A stretch of 64,000 bases of DNA from Spinacia oleracea (lineage: Eukaryota; Streptophyta; Magnoliopsida; Caryophyllales; Amaranthaceae), in NCBI RefSeq assembly GCF_020520425.1, contig NC_079487.1, positions 127,184,385 through 127,248,384 of the forward strand. The letters run 5' to 3'. This document shows, in pieces, positions 44,852 to 58,089 of the stretch (position 1 is its first letter; each line of letters starts with the position of its first letter). Both the position numbers and the translations under genes were made by a program. Under the pieces are notes generated by a model, which saw nothing but the letters and a program-made list of their open reading frames with translations, did not search any database and was not told where the DNA came from.

Positions 44852-46972
44852 TACTATTAAACCAACTACGAAAGAGGAAAAAAATCTGTTGAAAATAGAG
44901 AAAGAATTGAAGACGATTTGGTAAACCGTAAACGTTTGTTTTTCGAAAAATTATGGATTCCGTTCAAACATCTTTAGGTATATCAGTGGTTGTTTTGTTG
45001 CACATAGGAAATTACTCGTATATTCTTGTTTGGTTCAAATGAGAATTAAATTTTCATGGCCTCATGGGAAGTTACTTACCTTGGAAAAATTCTTAGAAAA
45101 TTGATTACCCTTGTTTGGTTGGCATAGGGCATTCACTCTTCATGGAAATTATGACTTACTAAGGGGGGATGGGTAAACAACTTCCATGTGAACTCCAAAT
45201 TCCTTGGAAGTCTTATTTCTTCCTCTAATTGCTTGCAACCGAACATCAACTTAAATTCGCATATTCTCATGAAGTTTGACTTCATGGGAGGTGAGTGAAA
45301 TTGATTAGCTGGTCATACAAATTTGGAATTTGCATGCAAAGTTTTGTTTAACCGGGGGGATCGGTAAGCAACTCCCCCATTTTAAAGAAAGTACTCCGTA
45401 TAACTTTTCAAGAGCTATTATGTCTTATGTCCATATCAATCAAACAACTTATCAATCTTTTACTTCCTATAAAATGTCATTTTTCATAATTTAGATGTCA
45501 ACCAATCAACCCCTTAATTACATTTTACCAAAAAATAAGGATACAATTTTTTTTTTGGAAGAAAAAATAAGGATACATTATATTCACCTCATATAAGATA
45601 TGTTGTGTTTTACCTTGTTTACGGTATAAACTTGGGTATGAAGTTAATAATAGCAACTCCAATGAAATTAGCTTGTCATCTTGCCTAAGATTTTAAGCTA
45701 ATTAACTTTCTAGACATTATATAGTTTATATTTCAATGTCGAGTTACATTACCAAACTACGGAGTAGCTTCATATTTAATTGGGTCTACATTTACATTTA
45801 ACCATTTAATTTTAATTGTATTTTGAATTTTGAATTTTACTATTGGACAATTTTTTTTTCCAAACAAACTAGTTTGTACAACCTAATTTGTTTGGCCAAG
45901 CTAATTTATTAAAATCACTCTAAAGGTTAAGCTAGTACCTTGAAACTTTTGTAAATTGCAAGCAAGTCTCTATCCACTACCAGTGGATTACTCAAGTACA
46001 ATTTATAACCTAAAAGAAGTATTAAAAAGTTCGAATAAGTCGTATAATTTCATTTGCGTTTGGTAAACGAAGATCATATAAATGAAACGCGCCCATAGTA
46101 TAATTTAGGTACATATAATAGATTGAATATGTGACAACGTACAGTATATTGTTAAGAAACTCTTGGTTGTGTAATGTGTATGGTCTATACTTTAGATCAT
46201 TCCCCCAACCTAATTTGGCGTTAAGATTGAAATTTTCTAGATCAAACTATTTACAACTTGTTAATTCTAAATCATCTTTTATACGTAATTACAGGAAAAA
46301 TAATAAACGTAAGGAGTAACCGTTTAATTTGGAGAATTTATACTTTAACGGTGTGATCTCGGCTATGAACCTTCATTGTTATGTTTTTCTTTGTTGTCTT
46401 TGAATGCAAAACTTCAATTGTCAATAACTTAAAATTTCTTTTATATAGCTTAATTTAGTGCAAACCTATTTAGTAGCTACCTTTCTGCAGCAACAGAATT
46501 ATGTATTGGCCCTTAGGATTGGCAACCCTCAGTATCTCATCTTGGATACAATTTTATGCGAGAACCTTATGGCTCTGCCATACTTTTTACATTTCCAAGT
46601 GCATAGTTATGAACTTTTAATTTCTTGGAGTTCCTTAATTCCAGTCATGTGTCGCTGGTGAAATTTGAAGAGAACAAGAAATGTACATTCAACGTAGTTG
46701 GTGACTTTGAAAACAAATAAAATAACTGTGTCACTGACGAACTCGCAACGAACATTGCAAAATTGATAAAAACGTAATAAGATCCCGCATTTCTCCGTGT
46801 GTACAAATCATGCGATATGGTCAGAGTAAAATGTGAAAAGAGTGTAAATGTACGTCCAGCTGATGCAATTAAAAAAACAACAATAGCAAATCATATGAAT
46901 ACGTACCCTTCAATTTGGGGCGCCAAATTTATTAGATCTAAATAGTTAGAGAATCTTGCGCTAGAAGAAGTT
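44852..46972. other. Gene-free spacer with degenerate MITE pieces
   Basis: About 44,990-45,385 contains repeated CATGG/AAATT segments related to 48,450-48,620. About 45,655-45,990 resembles the 63.2-kb Tourist family (GCTAGTACCTTG...GCAAGCAAGTC). No exon is supported. Confidence 0.45.
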
Positions 46973-47345
46973 TTAGAGCATCAATTATAAGGTAACTCTT
47001 ATTTGCCCCCTCTTAGTTCCTTCTCTCATCCACATCACCACCATCTCTTAATAAGAGATATCCATCAAAAACTCTAAGAAATAGACTATCTCTTATTACT
47101 ATCTCTTAACTACCTTTTTACATATTTTTCCTTTTTTAAAAGAAAAATAAAATCACAAAGTAAACACAAACCTCCACCTCAACCCCACTCTTATTTCTAA
47201 GAGCTACCTCTTATTTAGAGGATGTCTCAAATCAACCTCTAAATAAGAGGGGGCTAAGAGTTACCACATTTTACCTAAGAGCTAACTCTTAAAGAAAGAG
47301 AAAAGTTAAGAGAGGGCTAAGAGATAGCTAGTATTGATGCTCTTA
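46973..47345. mobile_element. Tourist/Harbinger-like MITE
   Basis: TTA duplications (46973-46975, 47343-47345) flank 367 bp with perfect ends GAGCATCAAT / ATTGATGCTC. Confidence 0.85.
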
Positions 47346-47594
47346 GAGTTTCGAGAAGACACCAATAGAGTGTCTATTTCTCAAGATTAAGCACTTAATA
47401 ATTGAAGGCCACAAATCTCTATGTCATCAAGTATAACACTACAATGAAATTAAGTTACCTCGAAGAAGACGAGGAAGTCTCTACGGCTATCTGTTATTTG
47501 TTAGCGATAGAAAAGTAACGATAAATAGAAATGAAAATAATTTTGGGGTAAAAATGAGATTGTATAGTAAACAACACATGGACCTCTTGCTTAA

Positions 47595-47785
47595 AATGGT
47601 ATTTTTTCCCCCAAAGAAATGGTATGTTTTTTCAGAGAAATGGTACTTTTTTTTTTAATGAAATGGTACTTTTTTTTTGAAGAAATGGTAGTCCTTTTAA
47701 TGGAATGGTATTTCTTTTTACGAAATGGTATCGAATTTAACGAAATGGTACTCTTTTTAACGAAATAGTACTAAAATGATACTGA
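47595..47785 (+). repeat. Degenerate 'GAAATGGTACTTTTTTTAA' minisatellite
   Basis: About nine copies of GAAATGGTA plus a T-rich spacer of variable length. Confidence 0.75.
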
Positions 47786-48309
47786 ATTTTTTTTCTTGTA
47801 TTTTTCTACTACCACCCTTGCTTATTTTGTCATTTAATGAGTGTTACATATGTTTTTGCAATAAATAACGGATAGCTGCAGCGACGAGCCCTGGAGAAAA
47901 CACCAATAGAGTGTCTACTTCCAAGACTATTGTCGACGTGTAAAAAATATCTCGAAGTTCGACATGACCTCTTTTAACCTATTTTCGGGAGGCATGTTAA
48001 TTAGGTGGCAATTTTATAACAAATTACTTTCGTATGTATTTGGTTTGACTCTTGCATCGATTTATTCTTCTACAATATCATTGGAAAAAAAAAAATATAT
48101 ATCATTGGAAAAAAGATTAGTAATGTCATGTTATATTCTAATGTGGTCTGACCTGCTGGCCCAATTTCACTCAGTTCGAAAATACTAGATCAAGCTACCA
48201 AAAAAAATTACACCAAAATTTGAATCCGGTCCAAAAAGTCTGACATAAATTTGTTGATTCGGCATGGGTTTCATAGTAAAATTCGACCCGTTCAAACTAT
48301 TAATCATTT
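47786..48309. other. AT-rich spacer
   Basis: Nothing beyond low-complexity runs. The segment ACACCAATAGAGTGTCTA at about 47,900 also occurs near 47,360. Confidence 0.35.
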
Positions 48310-48722
48310 ACGCCCTCTGTTCCTGAATATTTGTAATAATTTGATTGTCACATTTGCCAAAACACTAGCTTGACCATATTTTCATGCAATTACATATTAG
48401 TAAAAATTTAAAAAAGAATTTGATATTTGAAATTTATACATTAAGGTACGTGTTATTTGATTGACATGAAAAAACATGAGAAGTGTAACTTCCTGAGGAG
48501 TGGAAGGTTGTAGTGTTATTTGGTTTGCAAAAACATAGAAAGTCACATTTCCTAGGAACTTCTACTTCCTAAAAAATGGAGGAAATTGCTTACCTACGCC
48601 CCTGGTCAGTGAAACCTCCCATAACGCATTATACAATAACATACATTAGTAAGAAAATTTGGTCAAAGTTAATGTATAATAGTGCAAAAGTCAAACTGTT
48701 GCAAGTATTCAGGAACACATTG
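48310..48722. mobile_element. Stowaway-like MITE interrupted by another repeat
   Basis: Left CGCCCTCTGTTCCTGAATAT and right GCAAGTATTCAGGAACA are inverted. The middle (about 48,447-48,625) is a different repeat related to 44.99-45.39 kb, so it appears nested. Confidence 0.5.
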
Positions 48723-48924
48723 AATATTATATTCTTATTTTATTGAGTAATAAAAAATATTGAGATTTTACTTTTATTCTGACATAAATATGATAAGTTA
48801 TAAAACAAGCAAGTGAATTGACAAATAAACATTCAAGATTAAAATATTTATTGAACTTAAGGCATATAAATAAAAGGAAAGTTATAATTCTTAGCTAGCG
48901 CACTAGGGCGCTCGTTAGCATTTA

Positions 48925-49268
48925 CTCCCTCCGTCTCTTTTTGTTTTTTACGTTTTTCTTTTTTGGTATTTCAAAATGTTCTTTACATTTCCTTTTATAT
49001 TATCACATAAATAACTTAGTATTCTATCAAAATTTGTGTCCAATCATTATTTTAACCTATCAAATTCATTGGATCATTTAATCTCTCACACTTTTCCATT
49101 GGGACATTAAATTTTTCTCATTTCCCAATATCAGAATTTTGATAAAAGTGAAAACATTATAAATAAACGTAATTTATCTCGTTTAAATAAAAAAATTGAG
49201 GGAAATAAATTATTCGTTAAAACGCGTGAAAAATAACAAACGTAAAAAACAAAAAGAGACGGAGGGAG
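48925..49268. mobile_element. Stowaway MITE
   Basis: CTCCCTCCGTCTCTTTTTGT and its inverse at the other end, TA-flanked, 344 bp. Same family as 51,461-51,819. Confidence 0.85.
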
Positions 49269-49289
49269 TACCTATTTGAATTTGTATAT

Positions 49290-49500
49290 TTTATCCGTTC
49301 CACAAATATCGCACTACATTGACTTTTACACAATTTATGGAATACATTTGACCATCATTTTGTAATATATCCGTAATAAAATATATACTTGAATTTATAT
49401 AAGACTTTATTAGATTTATATTGATATATATTTTTTATATATCAATTTTTTTTATATAATTTTTACTTGTGCATAATATGAGAGATTAAGAGTCAAATGG
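49290..49500. mobile_element. Truncated mariner-like MITE
   Basis: Begins CCGTTCCACAAATATCGCAC and follows the 0.2-kb family to AGAGATTAAGAGTCAAATG; the right terminus is lost. Confidence 0.5.
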
Positions 49501-50583
49501 TGCGTTTTATTCACCTGATTTTGACTTATTTTTTAAACTTATCTTATCTTAATTTATTAGAACTTATTAAAAATTATTTTAGTTATAAATTTTACTTGGT
49601 TAACCCTATTTTTCACGAACTTATCTTATCTTAACTTAATTTTCCTGAAATAATGAAAATAAGGTGACCAGAACAAAAACCAAAAAGAACAGAGTAAATA
49701 CATTGATTGAATATATTTTCTATGAAATTATTTGAAATAAATTACTCCATATTTATTTAAATTTAATTTGTCATTTAGGGCGTGTTCGGCGGTATCATAA
49801 GTTACCTAAACGCTACTTGTAAATTATGTAAGTGTTTGGTGTGGTAGCAGATGAGGTAATGGTTAGAGGTAGAGGTAACGATTGGGTAGTTTTTGTCAAA
49901 CATTAAAAATAGTAACGTTTGAAGATAATGGGTAGCATTGTTAAAGTTATAATAAAGTTTTTATAGCTTTATTTGTATTTTACAATCTCAACCACTACTT
50001 TTACCAAACACTCGTATTAATTATCCGCTACTTGACATCTAACCGTTACCGACTACTATTGACCGTTATCTGCTACTCCAACAACTACAAATTACTCAAC
50101 CACTAAGCGCTACCTGCTGCTGTTAATTTTGCCCCGGTATAAATTTGATTTGCCAAAGTGGGTCCAACCACCCGGCTAAAATCAGAAGTCGTGCTCATCG
50201 GTGCACTTAAGTCATCACGCTGTCCACCCTCTTCTCAATCTTTCCTCCCTCCTCCATTTTCCTACCAATATTTTCGTCATTTTATGCTTTTTTTTGCTAT
50301 GGAGTATTTTTCTTTTCTATTTTCTAGATCATTTTTTAAAATGAAAAATAATTTGCAAATTGATCCAAATACTGACATTTTCCACTACTTTATGTCGTCT
50401 TGTTTTGACTCCGATTGTAAGGGGTATTTTTGTCCTGTAAAACTTATACTCTGTATGAAGTATGTAATCGGGAAAAAAATAGGTTATTGAAAATTTGAAA
50501 TAGGTAAGGTTAGTTTGGTAAGTAAAGTGGGTAAAGTTGTCAAAAATAGAAATGTGATAACTAAACGTACTAAAATATTGTTA
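49501..50583. other. Unassigned spacer, possible repeat at 49,785-50,140
   Basis: GGGCGTGTTCGGCGGTATC at 49,786 looks like a transposon edge, and the stretch after it has many CTACC/GGTAG pairs that could fold, but I could not match the right end. No exon. Confidence 0.35.
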
Positions 50584-50931
50584 TTAGAAGAGCACAAATT
50601 CTTATTTACATGGGATATACGATAAATATTGTATATTGAAGCTAAAGTTGACGTAAAATGGTTAAAAGTTATCCTTATATATGTAAAACTTATTTATTTT
50701 TTGGTGATAGAGTTTTTATTTTAATAAAAAATATTTCTTCAAAGTCACTGATAATGTATAAAATTAATCATTTAACACTTTAAAATGTTTATCTATCAAC
50801 TTTTCTTTTTAATAATATAAAAGTTAGAGAAAATTGTGTAAAAGTTAGAAAAAACTGGGTAAAAGTTATGTTAGTGTACAATAAATTAACTTATTTACAC
50901 CTAGTGCATACAAGACCTTTTGCTAAAAGAG
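50584..50931. mobile_element. Palindrome-ended MULE MITE (second copy)
   Basis: Same family as 14,677-14,991, starting CACAAATTCTTATTTACA and ending CAAGACCTTTTG (50593-50922). The flanking 9-mers (TTAGAAGAG / CTAAAAGAG) match at 7 of 9 positions, and its palindromes have decayed, so it is older. Confidence 0.65.
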
Positions 50932-51175
50932 AATGAGAAAAAAAATACACGGTATTATTTTCTACTACGTACTCTTCTTTATGAAATTTACGGAGTTAGG
51001 TTGTCATAAACTTATCTTATTTTATCTGAATTTATTAACTCGTCTATTTTGTATTATTGCTATTTGTTGAAAGTTAGAAAGTGTAAACTTGTTACTCATA
51101 TAAACTTATTAACCCTTATCTTATTAACCCTAAACTTATTTTATCTTAACTCATTATCCCTTATTTTATCTCATA

Positions 51176-51425
51176 CTTCCTCCTTTTATTATTACACTAT
51201 TTGCAATTTTACAATATTCACACATTCTCTTTTATCATTTTTTTGTGATTTATACAAAAGGAATTATATATTCATGTGAGATATTGACAGACTTGTTTCG
51301 ATATATATTTTCAAAATATCAACTTTCTAAATTTTTAGCTAATACACAATAAGAGATATTAATTGCTAAGTTTTGGATTGGCAAGCATAACACATCAAAT
51401 GGTGCAATAATATAAACAGAGGAAG
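51176..51425. mobile_element. Mariner-like MITE
   Basis: ACTTCCTCCTTTTATTATT and its approximate inverse ending ACAGAGGAAGT, next to TA. Confidence 0.65.
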
Positions 51426-51460
51426 TATTATTTTTTGTTGTTGGAAGTTTTAAAATACTA

Positions 51461-51819
51461 CTTCCTCCGTCCTTTTTTGTTCTTTACGTATTCCATACCG
51501 GGTGTCCTATTTTATTGTTTAAATTGAGATTTTTCTTTTTATATTATCACATAAATGTCTTAATATTCTATTAAAAATTTGGCTAAAGATTCCTTTAGCC
51601 AATTTAATTCATTTGGGCATTTAATCTCAAACATTTTTCAATTGGGGCATTAAATCTTGCTCATTTTCACAATGTCATATTTTTTTATAAAAGTGAAAAT
51701 ACTATGAATAAACGTAATTTGCCTTGTTTAAAAAAATAGAGAAATTTCAATGCACATTAATTAGTCGTTAAATAGCGTGCATAATAAACAAACGTAAAGA
51801 ACAAAAAGGGACGGTGAGA
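51461..51819. mobile_element. Stowaway MITE
   Basis: CTTCCTCCGTCCTTTTTTGT and inverse ACAAAAAGGGACGGTGAGAA; interior matches 48,925-49,268. Confidence 0.75.
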
Positions 51820-51919
51820 ATATAACAATTAAACTTATGAATTAAGTACGGAGTATTAATTAACTTGAAAAAAGTGAAAAAAAGTTACTCAATAAGAACA
51901 GAGCCTTAAGATAATATGA

Positions 51920-52211
51920 AATGAGTAAACTTGATACATTTTCCAACGCACTAGTTTGACCAATAATATATGTAGGAGTATATAATAAAACATTATTACA
52001 AATTGCAAAAAGTTATAGTATGACAATGAAATTTATCGATACCATATATTAAAAGCGTTTATAATCAAGTCCATATGTCACGTGACGTTTCCCTCTTTCC
52101 TTTTCCAAAGGGTCTTATACTCCATGTCAGTGCTAAAAATCAAATCAAGTTAGTATATACGAATAGTGCTAAAGTCTAACTGTTGCATTTAATATGAAAC
52201 GGAGGGAGTAA
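51920..52211. mobile_element. Probable MITE with decayed left end
   Basis: Right end GAAACGGAGGGAGTA is clear; the left end is only approximate. Confidence 0.4.
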
Positions 52212-52215
52212 AATA

Positions 52216-52292
52216 ATTTTAAATGAGACTCAAACCCTTGACCTCAAGTCTAAGTGATGAAGACTTATCCACTAAGCTAAGTTGTATTTTAT
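52216..52292 (-). mobile_element. tRNA-derived SINE head
   Basis: On the minus strand, TAGCTTAGTGGATAAG resembles RNA polymerase III box A and GGTCAAGGGTTTGAGTCTC box B, at tRNA-like spacing. No complete cloverleaf or acceptor stem is visible, so it is not a working tRNA. Confidence 0.5.
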
Positions 52293-52642
52293 GTCTTTCT
52301 TTCCCAAACAAAAATATAATAAATGATCATAAAGATACTGAGTAATAATTAAAATAATAGTAGCATTTAATCAGGATTTAATATGTAATAACATAAATAT
52401 GGTTTCTAATGTAATGAATATATGGATTACGGAGTATTACACATAATACTCCTATTTTATCAATATTTTAAATGATAACATTTGTTTTTAATATGAACTA
52501 TGCGAAAAGTTAAAATGTGTCCATTATTTTGAAAATGATAGTATAATAAGAAATTATTTTCTTATACGAGTACTTGATTTTTTCTCAAAAAAGGATATCG
52601 ATTAATTTTCCTTTGATTCAGTGTTGTTTTCACTCTTTATTA

Positions 52643-52912
52643 TTCCCACCGTATTTTAAAAAGAGATACACTTTGATCGGCACGTAGTTTTTGGAGAGTG
52701 AGTTGAATTTATTAAAATAAGATGAAAGTGGGGTAATAGGTAAATTATTTATTATAGTACATAAATGATGTGAGTAAGTGTGGAAGCTACAAGAAATAGA
52801 GAAATATTAATATATTAGAAGTGTGGACCAAAATATATCAAAAAATAAAAGTATATATCTTAAAATATGGTCATTTAAGGAAAGTGTATATCTTTTTAAA
52901 ATACAGAGGGAG
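52643..52912. mobile_element. Stowaway-like MITE
   Basis: TTCCCACCGTATTTTAAAAA and inverse TTTTTAAAATACAGAGGGAG next to TA. Confidence 0.7.
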
Positions 52913-53519
52913 TATAATTTATAAGTCTTTTTTACATAATTTTAGCATCGAATATTATAATATAGACGAGGCTTAACAAGTGTTCATGAACACTTACTAA
53001 GAAAACCGGTGTATCAATTAAGGGTACATTCCCTTAACCTTTTATGTTTAACAAAATTGGTTTAATAAGTTCAGGTTAATTTCAATACGTCTAATAACTT
53101 TAAACGAGTTTACTCTCTTCTAATTAATTCCAATAAATTGTAATTACGTCTCATAAATTTGATAAGCTTAGAAAATTTCAGACGAGAAGAACACACTCTA
53201 ACGCGGTAATGCGTCGAGTGTTACCAAGTATATCATTATTTGTACTATCATTTTTTATATTTTAAATTATTTTAAGTGGGGACAACGGAATGGAATGGAT
53301 TCGACTAAGCACGATAATAACGTGATAAAGCTTATAAGGGGGGTTAGTGGGTAAGAAGGTGCTATGATTATGAAGTCAATTGCACATTTGATATTTGCAT
53401 CCAACTAAGATTAGAGAATAAATTCATTTTGGACTTTGAAATTCATGTCCTATGCTAATATATATGTCACTTTTGCTTGGACTTTATTAATTAGATCTTG
53501 TAAAGATTTAATTAAGTGA
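52913..53519. other. AT-rich spacer left of the Helitron
   Basis: No exon or repeat edge supported. Confidence 0.35.
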
Positions 53520-55394
53520 TCTCTATTATATAAGCCAACTCCTGAGGGCTTTTTTGTAAATTAACTTTTCGTGTCCCCCAATAAAATTACAAAAACACCT
53601 TTCAATGCTTAACAGTGTACACCAGACCCCACCTCTGAATTAAACCCGAGGCTCCCTTCAACGCGCTCTCTCTCCTGACTCTATCGCCCTTTCTTCGTTC
53701 ATCTCTCCCGTTCTCTCTCCTCTCACATTTCAATTTTTTGAAATGTCTGCTCCTCAGATCTCTCCCATTAACCTATCCACGGCATAATCATCGGAGAGTT
53801 TACAGGCATCTTAGGGAGCGCCTTACAGATCTTTTCTAAACCTTTGTTCGCTGGAGCAGCGGAGAGGAGAGAGGCGAGGATGACAACGAAGTCGGCGGCC
53901 ACCGTATTCTCCACAGCTTCCTTAGCGCAGCCACCGTATTTTCTTTTCTATTTCCATCAGAAGTTCAGATCTGAAGGTAAAATCTTCCCTCATTTCCTTT
54001 ATTATTTTCATGTAATTATATATTTGTTGTAATATGTTTTCTTCAATTTGTTTATGTGAAATTCCACCATGATTAGGCGTAATTCTTCTAATTCTTCACT
54101 ATTGCAGTACAATTTATTGGGTTTTGAATTAGGGTTTTTTTGCCATCCCTTTTGATTTCGAATTTGTTGAATTAGGGATTTTTTGCCCTCCCTTTAGATT
54201 TCGAATTTGTTGAATTAGGGTTTTTTCCCCTCCCTTTTGATTTAGAATTTGTTAAATTCTTATTCTTGACGTGATTTTGAAATGGGTTTTGGGTTTTGTT
54301 GAGTTTGTCGGATTTGTTTCTGTTGTTGCAACACCAATTTTACAATCTAGGGATTTTAATTGCTATTTTGTTTTCGTTTTTGCAATTTTAATTACTAATT
54401 GAAAGCATATTTATAACGATGTTTTGCTTTTGATTAGGTTTTAGAAATCTGATTTGGATTCCTAATAAGTTCTGCCTACAAGTCTCTATTTAAATCTGAT
54501 TTGGATTTCAGAATCGATTTTTTTTTACAATGTAGGATTGAATATTGATTTTTTGGTGATTCAATTTGATTGGTGGTTTTGTTAGGCGAATGCGTTTGTG
54601 AAAGGTGTGACACAAAATCGGCGTCAAATCGATGAACTGGAGAGATCTTCCTGCGTTGATGGTGGTGATTTGACGACTGATGGAGTTCCTATTGATTTTT
54701 ATCTTATTAGGTGGGATTTTAGAAGGATCTGTATTTTACTACGCATTCAGATCTTTGTTTGGTGAATTTGATTAGTTTTTTGTATTTCTTTTTGCAGATT
54801 TGTCAAAGGATTAAGCTATATATCCGACTATGTCGCCTTTGAAGGAGATTGTTGATGGTATTCATAGTTTTGTGGCTAAGGTTGAAGATGACCTTAAGGT
54901 AAAAGTTTCAATCTTTGTATTGATTATTTTTGTCTTTATTTTAAGGTTGTTTTTGTTACCAAGGATTTGGACTTTAGGGGTTATTATGCTATGATTTGTA
55001 ATCAGCATCTTTGTGAATGCATAAAAGCATGTTTAACAACACATTGATCGTTGTTGAAGTACTAGCTTTTGTGTTGTTTTCATCCTGCTACAAGTACTAT
55101 AGTGCGTAAAAAATGGAGTATAATTACGGCTTTTCAATATAACATCAAATTGAGTTGGATTCTGGTCGGATCAGAGATTTGCCTTCTCTACACTTAACTA
55201 AGCCAAAAGAAACGATAGATAGGAAACCAATGAAATCAGTTGCTTAAGAGATCAACTAATTACTACACCTTCCAATCAGTCCTGCATCCAGATTGGTGGA
55301 AGTTAATATAACAGAGATTTTTCGTAATTTTGTAAACCAAGGGTCTCCCAAAAACCCGCCATTTGAAAATCTAACATTCTTATATTAGGTTAAT

Positions 55395-55600
55395 AATCCA
55401 CATTACCTTCACCATTATCATTATCATTACCCCATTGCCTCAAAGAGGCTCCCGCAAGAAGCAGGGTAAGGGGGGGTCGGACGTACGCAACCTTACCCCT
55501 GCAATTGCAGAGAGGTTGTTTCCAATTGACCCAAAAGCGATAACGGGACAACAACGGGACGACCATCGTCTACTTCATGGAAAGGAAGCGAAGAGGTATT
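55395..55600. repeat. Dispersed retroposon-like module inside the Helitron
   Basis: An (ATTATC)n-like run is followed by a GC-rich block (GGTCGGACGTACGCAACC, TTGCAGAGAGGTTGTTTCC) that I recall as widespread in plant genomes, probably a SINE. Boundaries uncertain. Confidence 0.45.
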
Positions 55601-56005
55601 AAGAGCCATTTTGATTTAGTCCATCACATCCCACAGCCAAAAGAGCAAATGAATCTTTGGCTCCATCCCACATTACCTTCAGTTGAGGAAAATAATTATG
55701 CAGAAAATAATTATGCTGAAACCCTAACTCTTCTTTGTTTACTTACATTTATTATATCCATTAGAGTTATCCAGCTCTGTGAAATTTTTGGCCCTTTAGG
55801 GGTTCTCTTTTCTTTTAAATTTTTGGCTCTGTGAAACTTAGAATTCGTGTATATTTAATGTGTTCTCTAATCTATTTGAAATTTCAGGTATCCACGGAAG
55901 CTTTTTCGCCCCTGGCCATGGAAGAACTGCATATCTAGGGTTCCAGTGAACCAACTCTGCAACTCCAACTTCCTCTCTCCTAAAACCTCACTCTCTCTCC
56001 TCAAC

Positions 56006-56047
56006 AATGGCACGAACGAAGCACACCGCTAAGAATTCCATCGGATG
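56006..56047 (+). pseudogene. Captured histone H3-like N-terminus
   Basis: After a CT-rich leader the plus strand reads MARTKHTAKNSIG and then a stop, followed by KARP. This resembles the start of an H3 tail (MARTKxTA.KS.GGKAPR). Too short to be certain, and clearly not functional. Confidence 0.4.
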
Positions 56048-56894
56048 AAAAGCCAGACCGTTTCCCTTTCTTTGAGATTTTGTAAGTGTATTTTTCATAA
56101 TCAATTTCAATTGCCATTTTCAGAATACTTGCTGCTTTTAACATCTGGCTTTGATGGCTGTTTAACAACATTTAAATTGACATCTTTCTCCAAGCTTTGC
56201 ATGCCTTCATTGACATCCTGGCAAGACCTCTCTGAGGTAGAATAAATGGTTTCTGAATTATGAAATTAATGGTTTGCTGATTTTATGTAATCTGATTCTG
56301 CTCTTTGTATGCAACTTTAAGGATGCATGAAATCTACATAAACCCCCTTTGGGTTTGCTCTTTTCTGAATTGTATTTTTGTTTGAGAATTTGATTCATCT
56401 ACTGTATTCAAAGTTCTTTAGAGTTAAACATTTGATTGATTAGGCTAAAGTTCTTAGTTTTTTTTTTTTTGTTTTTTTTTATCAATTGACTAGGGTTTCC
56501 GTTAAATCTGAATTTTTTTCGTAAGGTTTTTGTGATTTTTTTGTTTTGAAATTTGACGTTATGCCCGAAATTGTTTTAAGTTTAGAACCGGTGAATCTCG
56601 GGGATTTGGTTATATTAGTGAATTAAGCTTATATATATTTGCTTATATTATTGGATTTGCTTAAATTGATGTGATGTGTGTTGATATTGTCAAAAATGGG
56701 GAAGGTTTCAAGCAGTTTGGTAACGTTGGGGCTGGATTTAAGAGACTAATGATTGTAGGAGACATAGCCAGTAGAGTAAACCCGATGGTGAGATGAGTGT
56801 TTTGGTGAGTATGAAATACTTAGTGAAGTGCTTGCACTGCCATTTTAACTCCGCCTTAATTATCGTGCTCTCTATGGTGTTGTTCTTTGACTGT

Positions 56895-57355
56895 GGACTG
56901 TGGTTACCAGTTCTTCGTCTCTGGGTTGAGACAGAAGTGATAAAGCTCTCAGCTTCCATAATAGGATTTTAGTTCTTGATCTTGAGTGCCTCTTTCAACC
57001 TTTTTGGCAGCTTTGGTTATTATGTAAGTCTGCTTAATTTGACTCATTGTGCATGCTTATGCCTACTGTCTTGAACTGCTTAATTTGACTCATTGTGAAT
57101 GCTTATGTCTACTATCTAAGCCAACTCTTGAGGACTGTGGTTACCAGTTCTTCGTCTCTGGGTTGAGACAGAAGTGATAAAGCTCTCAGCTTCCATAATA
57201 GGATTTTAGTTCTTGATCTTGAGTGCCTCTTTCAACCTTTTTGGCAGCTTTGGTTATTATATAAGTCTACTTAATTTGACTAATTGTGCATGCTTATGCC
57301 TACTGTCTTGAGCTGCTTAATTTGACTCATTGTGCATGCTTATGTCTACTATCTA
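56895..57355. repeat. 237-bp tandem duplication in the Helitron
   Basis: Copies start GGACTGTGGTTACCAGTTC at 56895 and 57132 and are nearly identical. The junction (57108-57135) contains TCTACTATCTAAGCCAACTC, closely resembling the Helitron's own 5' terminus. Confidence 0.85.
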
Positions 57356-57791
57356 ATCCTTCAATCTCCAAACTTACATTAATGGAGGTACACATTAATA
57401 CAACAGCTCTATACCATGTTCCAACTGTTTGAAGCTTTTTGAATAGTTGTGCTATCAAATAGCAGGAAATTTGGCAATTGATTGATTGGCGTAATTGATT
57501 TTTGTATTGGGTTATTTTACTAGAGGAATGCCTGATTTTAGAAGTGTCGAATTTCTACTTACCTTTTGCTGTTTGTTTTCATGCCGGTTGTTCCACTCTG
57601 CTGTTTCTGCAATATTGCGTTTTGTTTTGGGGAAATTCAGAAATTCTTAATTGGAATCTTCTCAAATCTGCATACAGAGTACTAGGTATGTTGCAAGTTT
57701 CCAATTGATAGTACACAGTCACTCAATTTCTTTCATTTCTTGAACCTTTTGATTTCAAATTTGTAATATTTGGGGGTTTAATTTGTTCCAG

Positions 57792-58089
57792 GATCCCACC
57801 TACGGAACAAAACAAGAAATTGAAAGGCATGGGGAAGAAGAACGCGGAGTCAGGATCTGCAGTTGGGATGAGCAACTCTTTGAGTAAGGTATTTCATAGT
57901 TGTAGTGCATGGCTGGATAAGTTAATGAAGCATAAGCATGGCTGGGTTTTTAATACCCCTGTTGATGTGAAGGCCCTTGGTTTACATGATTATTTCACAG
58001 TAATTAAGCATCCAATGGACTTGGGTACTAATCTAAATACCAACTGGTACAAATATCCCAAGGACTTGAGTTTGATTGATCGAATTTAG
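57792..58089 (+). pseudogene. Captured bromodomain (GTE-type) exon fragment
   Basis: After the acceptor TTCCAG the frame reads [20 protein letters not shown], then [20 protein letters not shown] and [14 protein letters not shown]. This is the N-terminal half of the bromodomain of plant GTE (BET-like) proteins that bind acetylated histones. After DLGT the family's 'IKxxL' helix start is missing, and the frame ends at IDRI* before the BC loop with its acetyl-lysine-binding Asn. It lies at the Helitron's 3' end and reads as captured, non-functional cargo, though it could be transcribed. Confidence 0.8.

Noticed and set aside
44360-44860. Long open frame of 166 codons at the right end of the MULE
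   Set aside because: It is created by three 141-bp tandem units (141 is a multiple of three) of T-rich motif DNA, and the peptide is low-complexity Phe/Leu/Cys.
52216-52292. tRNA gene on the minus strand
   Set aside because: Box A- and B-like sequences are present but no acceptor stem or cloverleaf can be drawn; better read as a SINE head.
57502-57708. Open frame in the Helitron
   Set aside because: No domain, no family resemblance, and it lies in intron-like sequence before the bromodomain fragment's acceptor.
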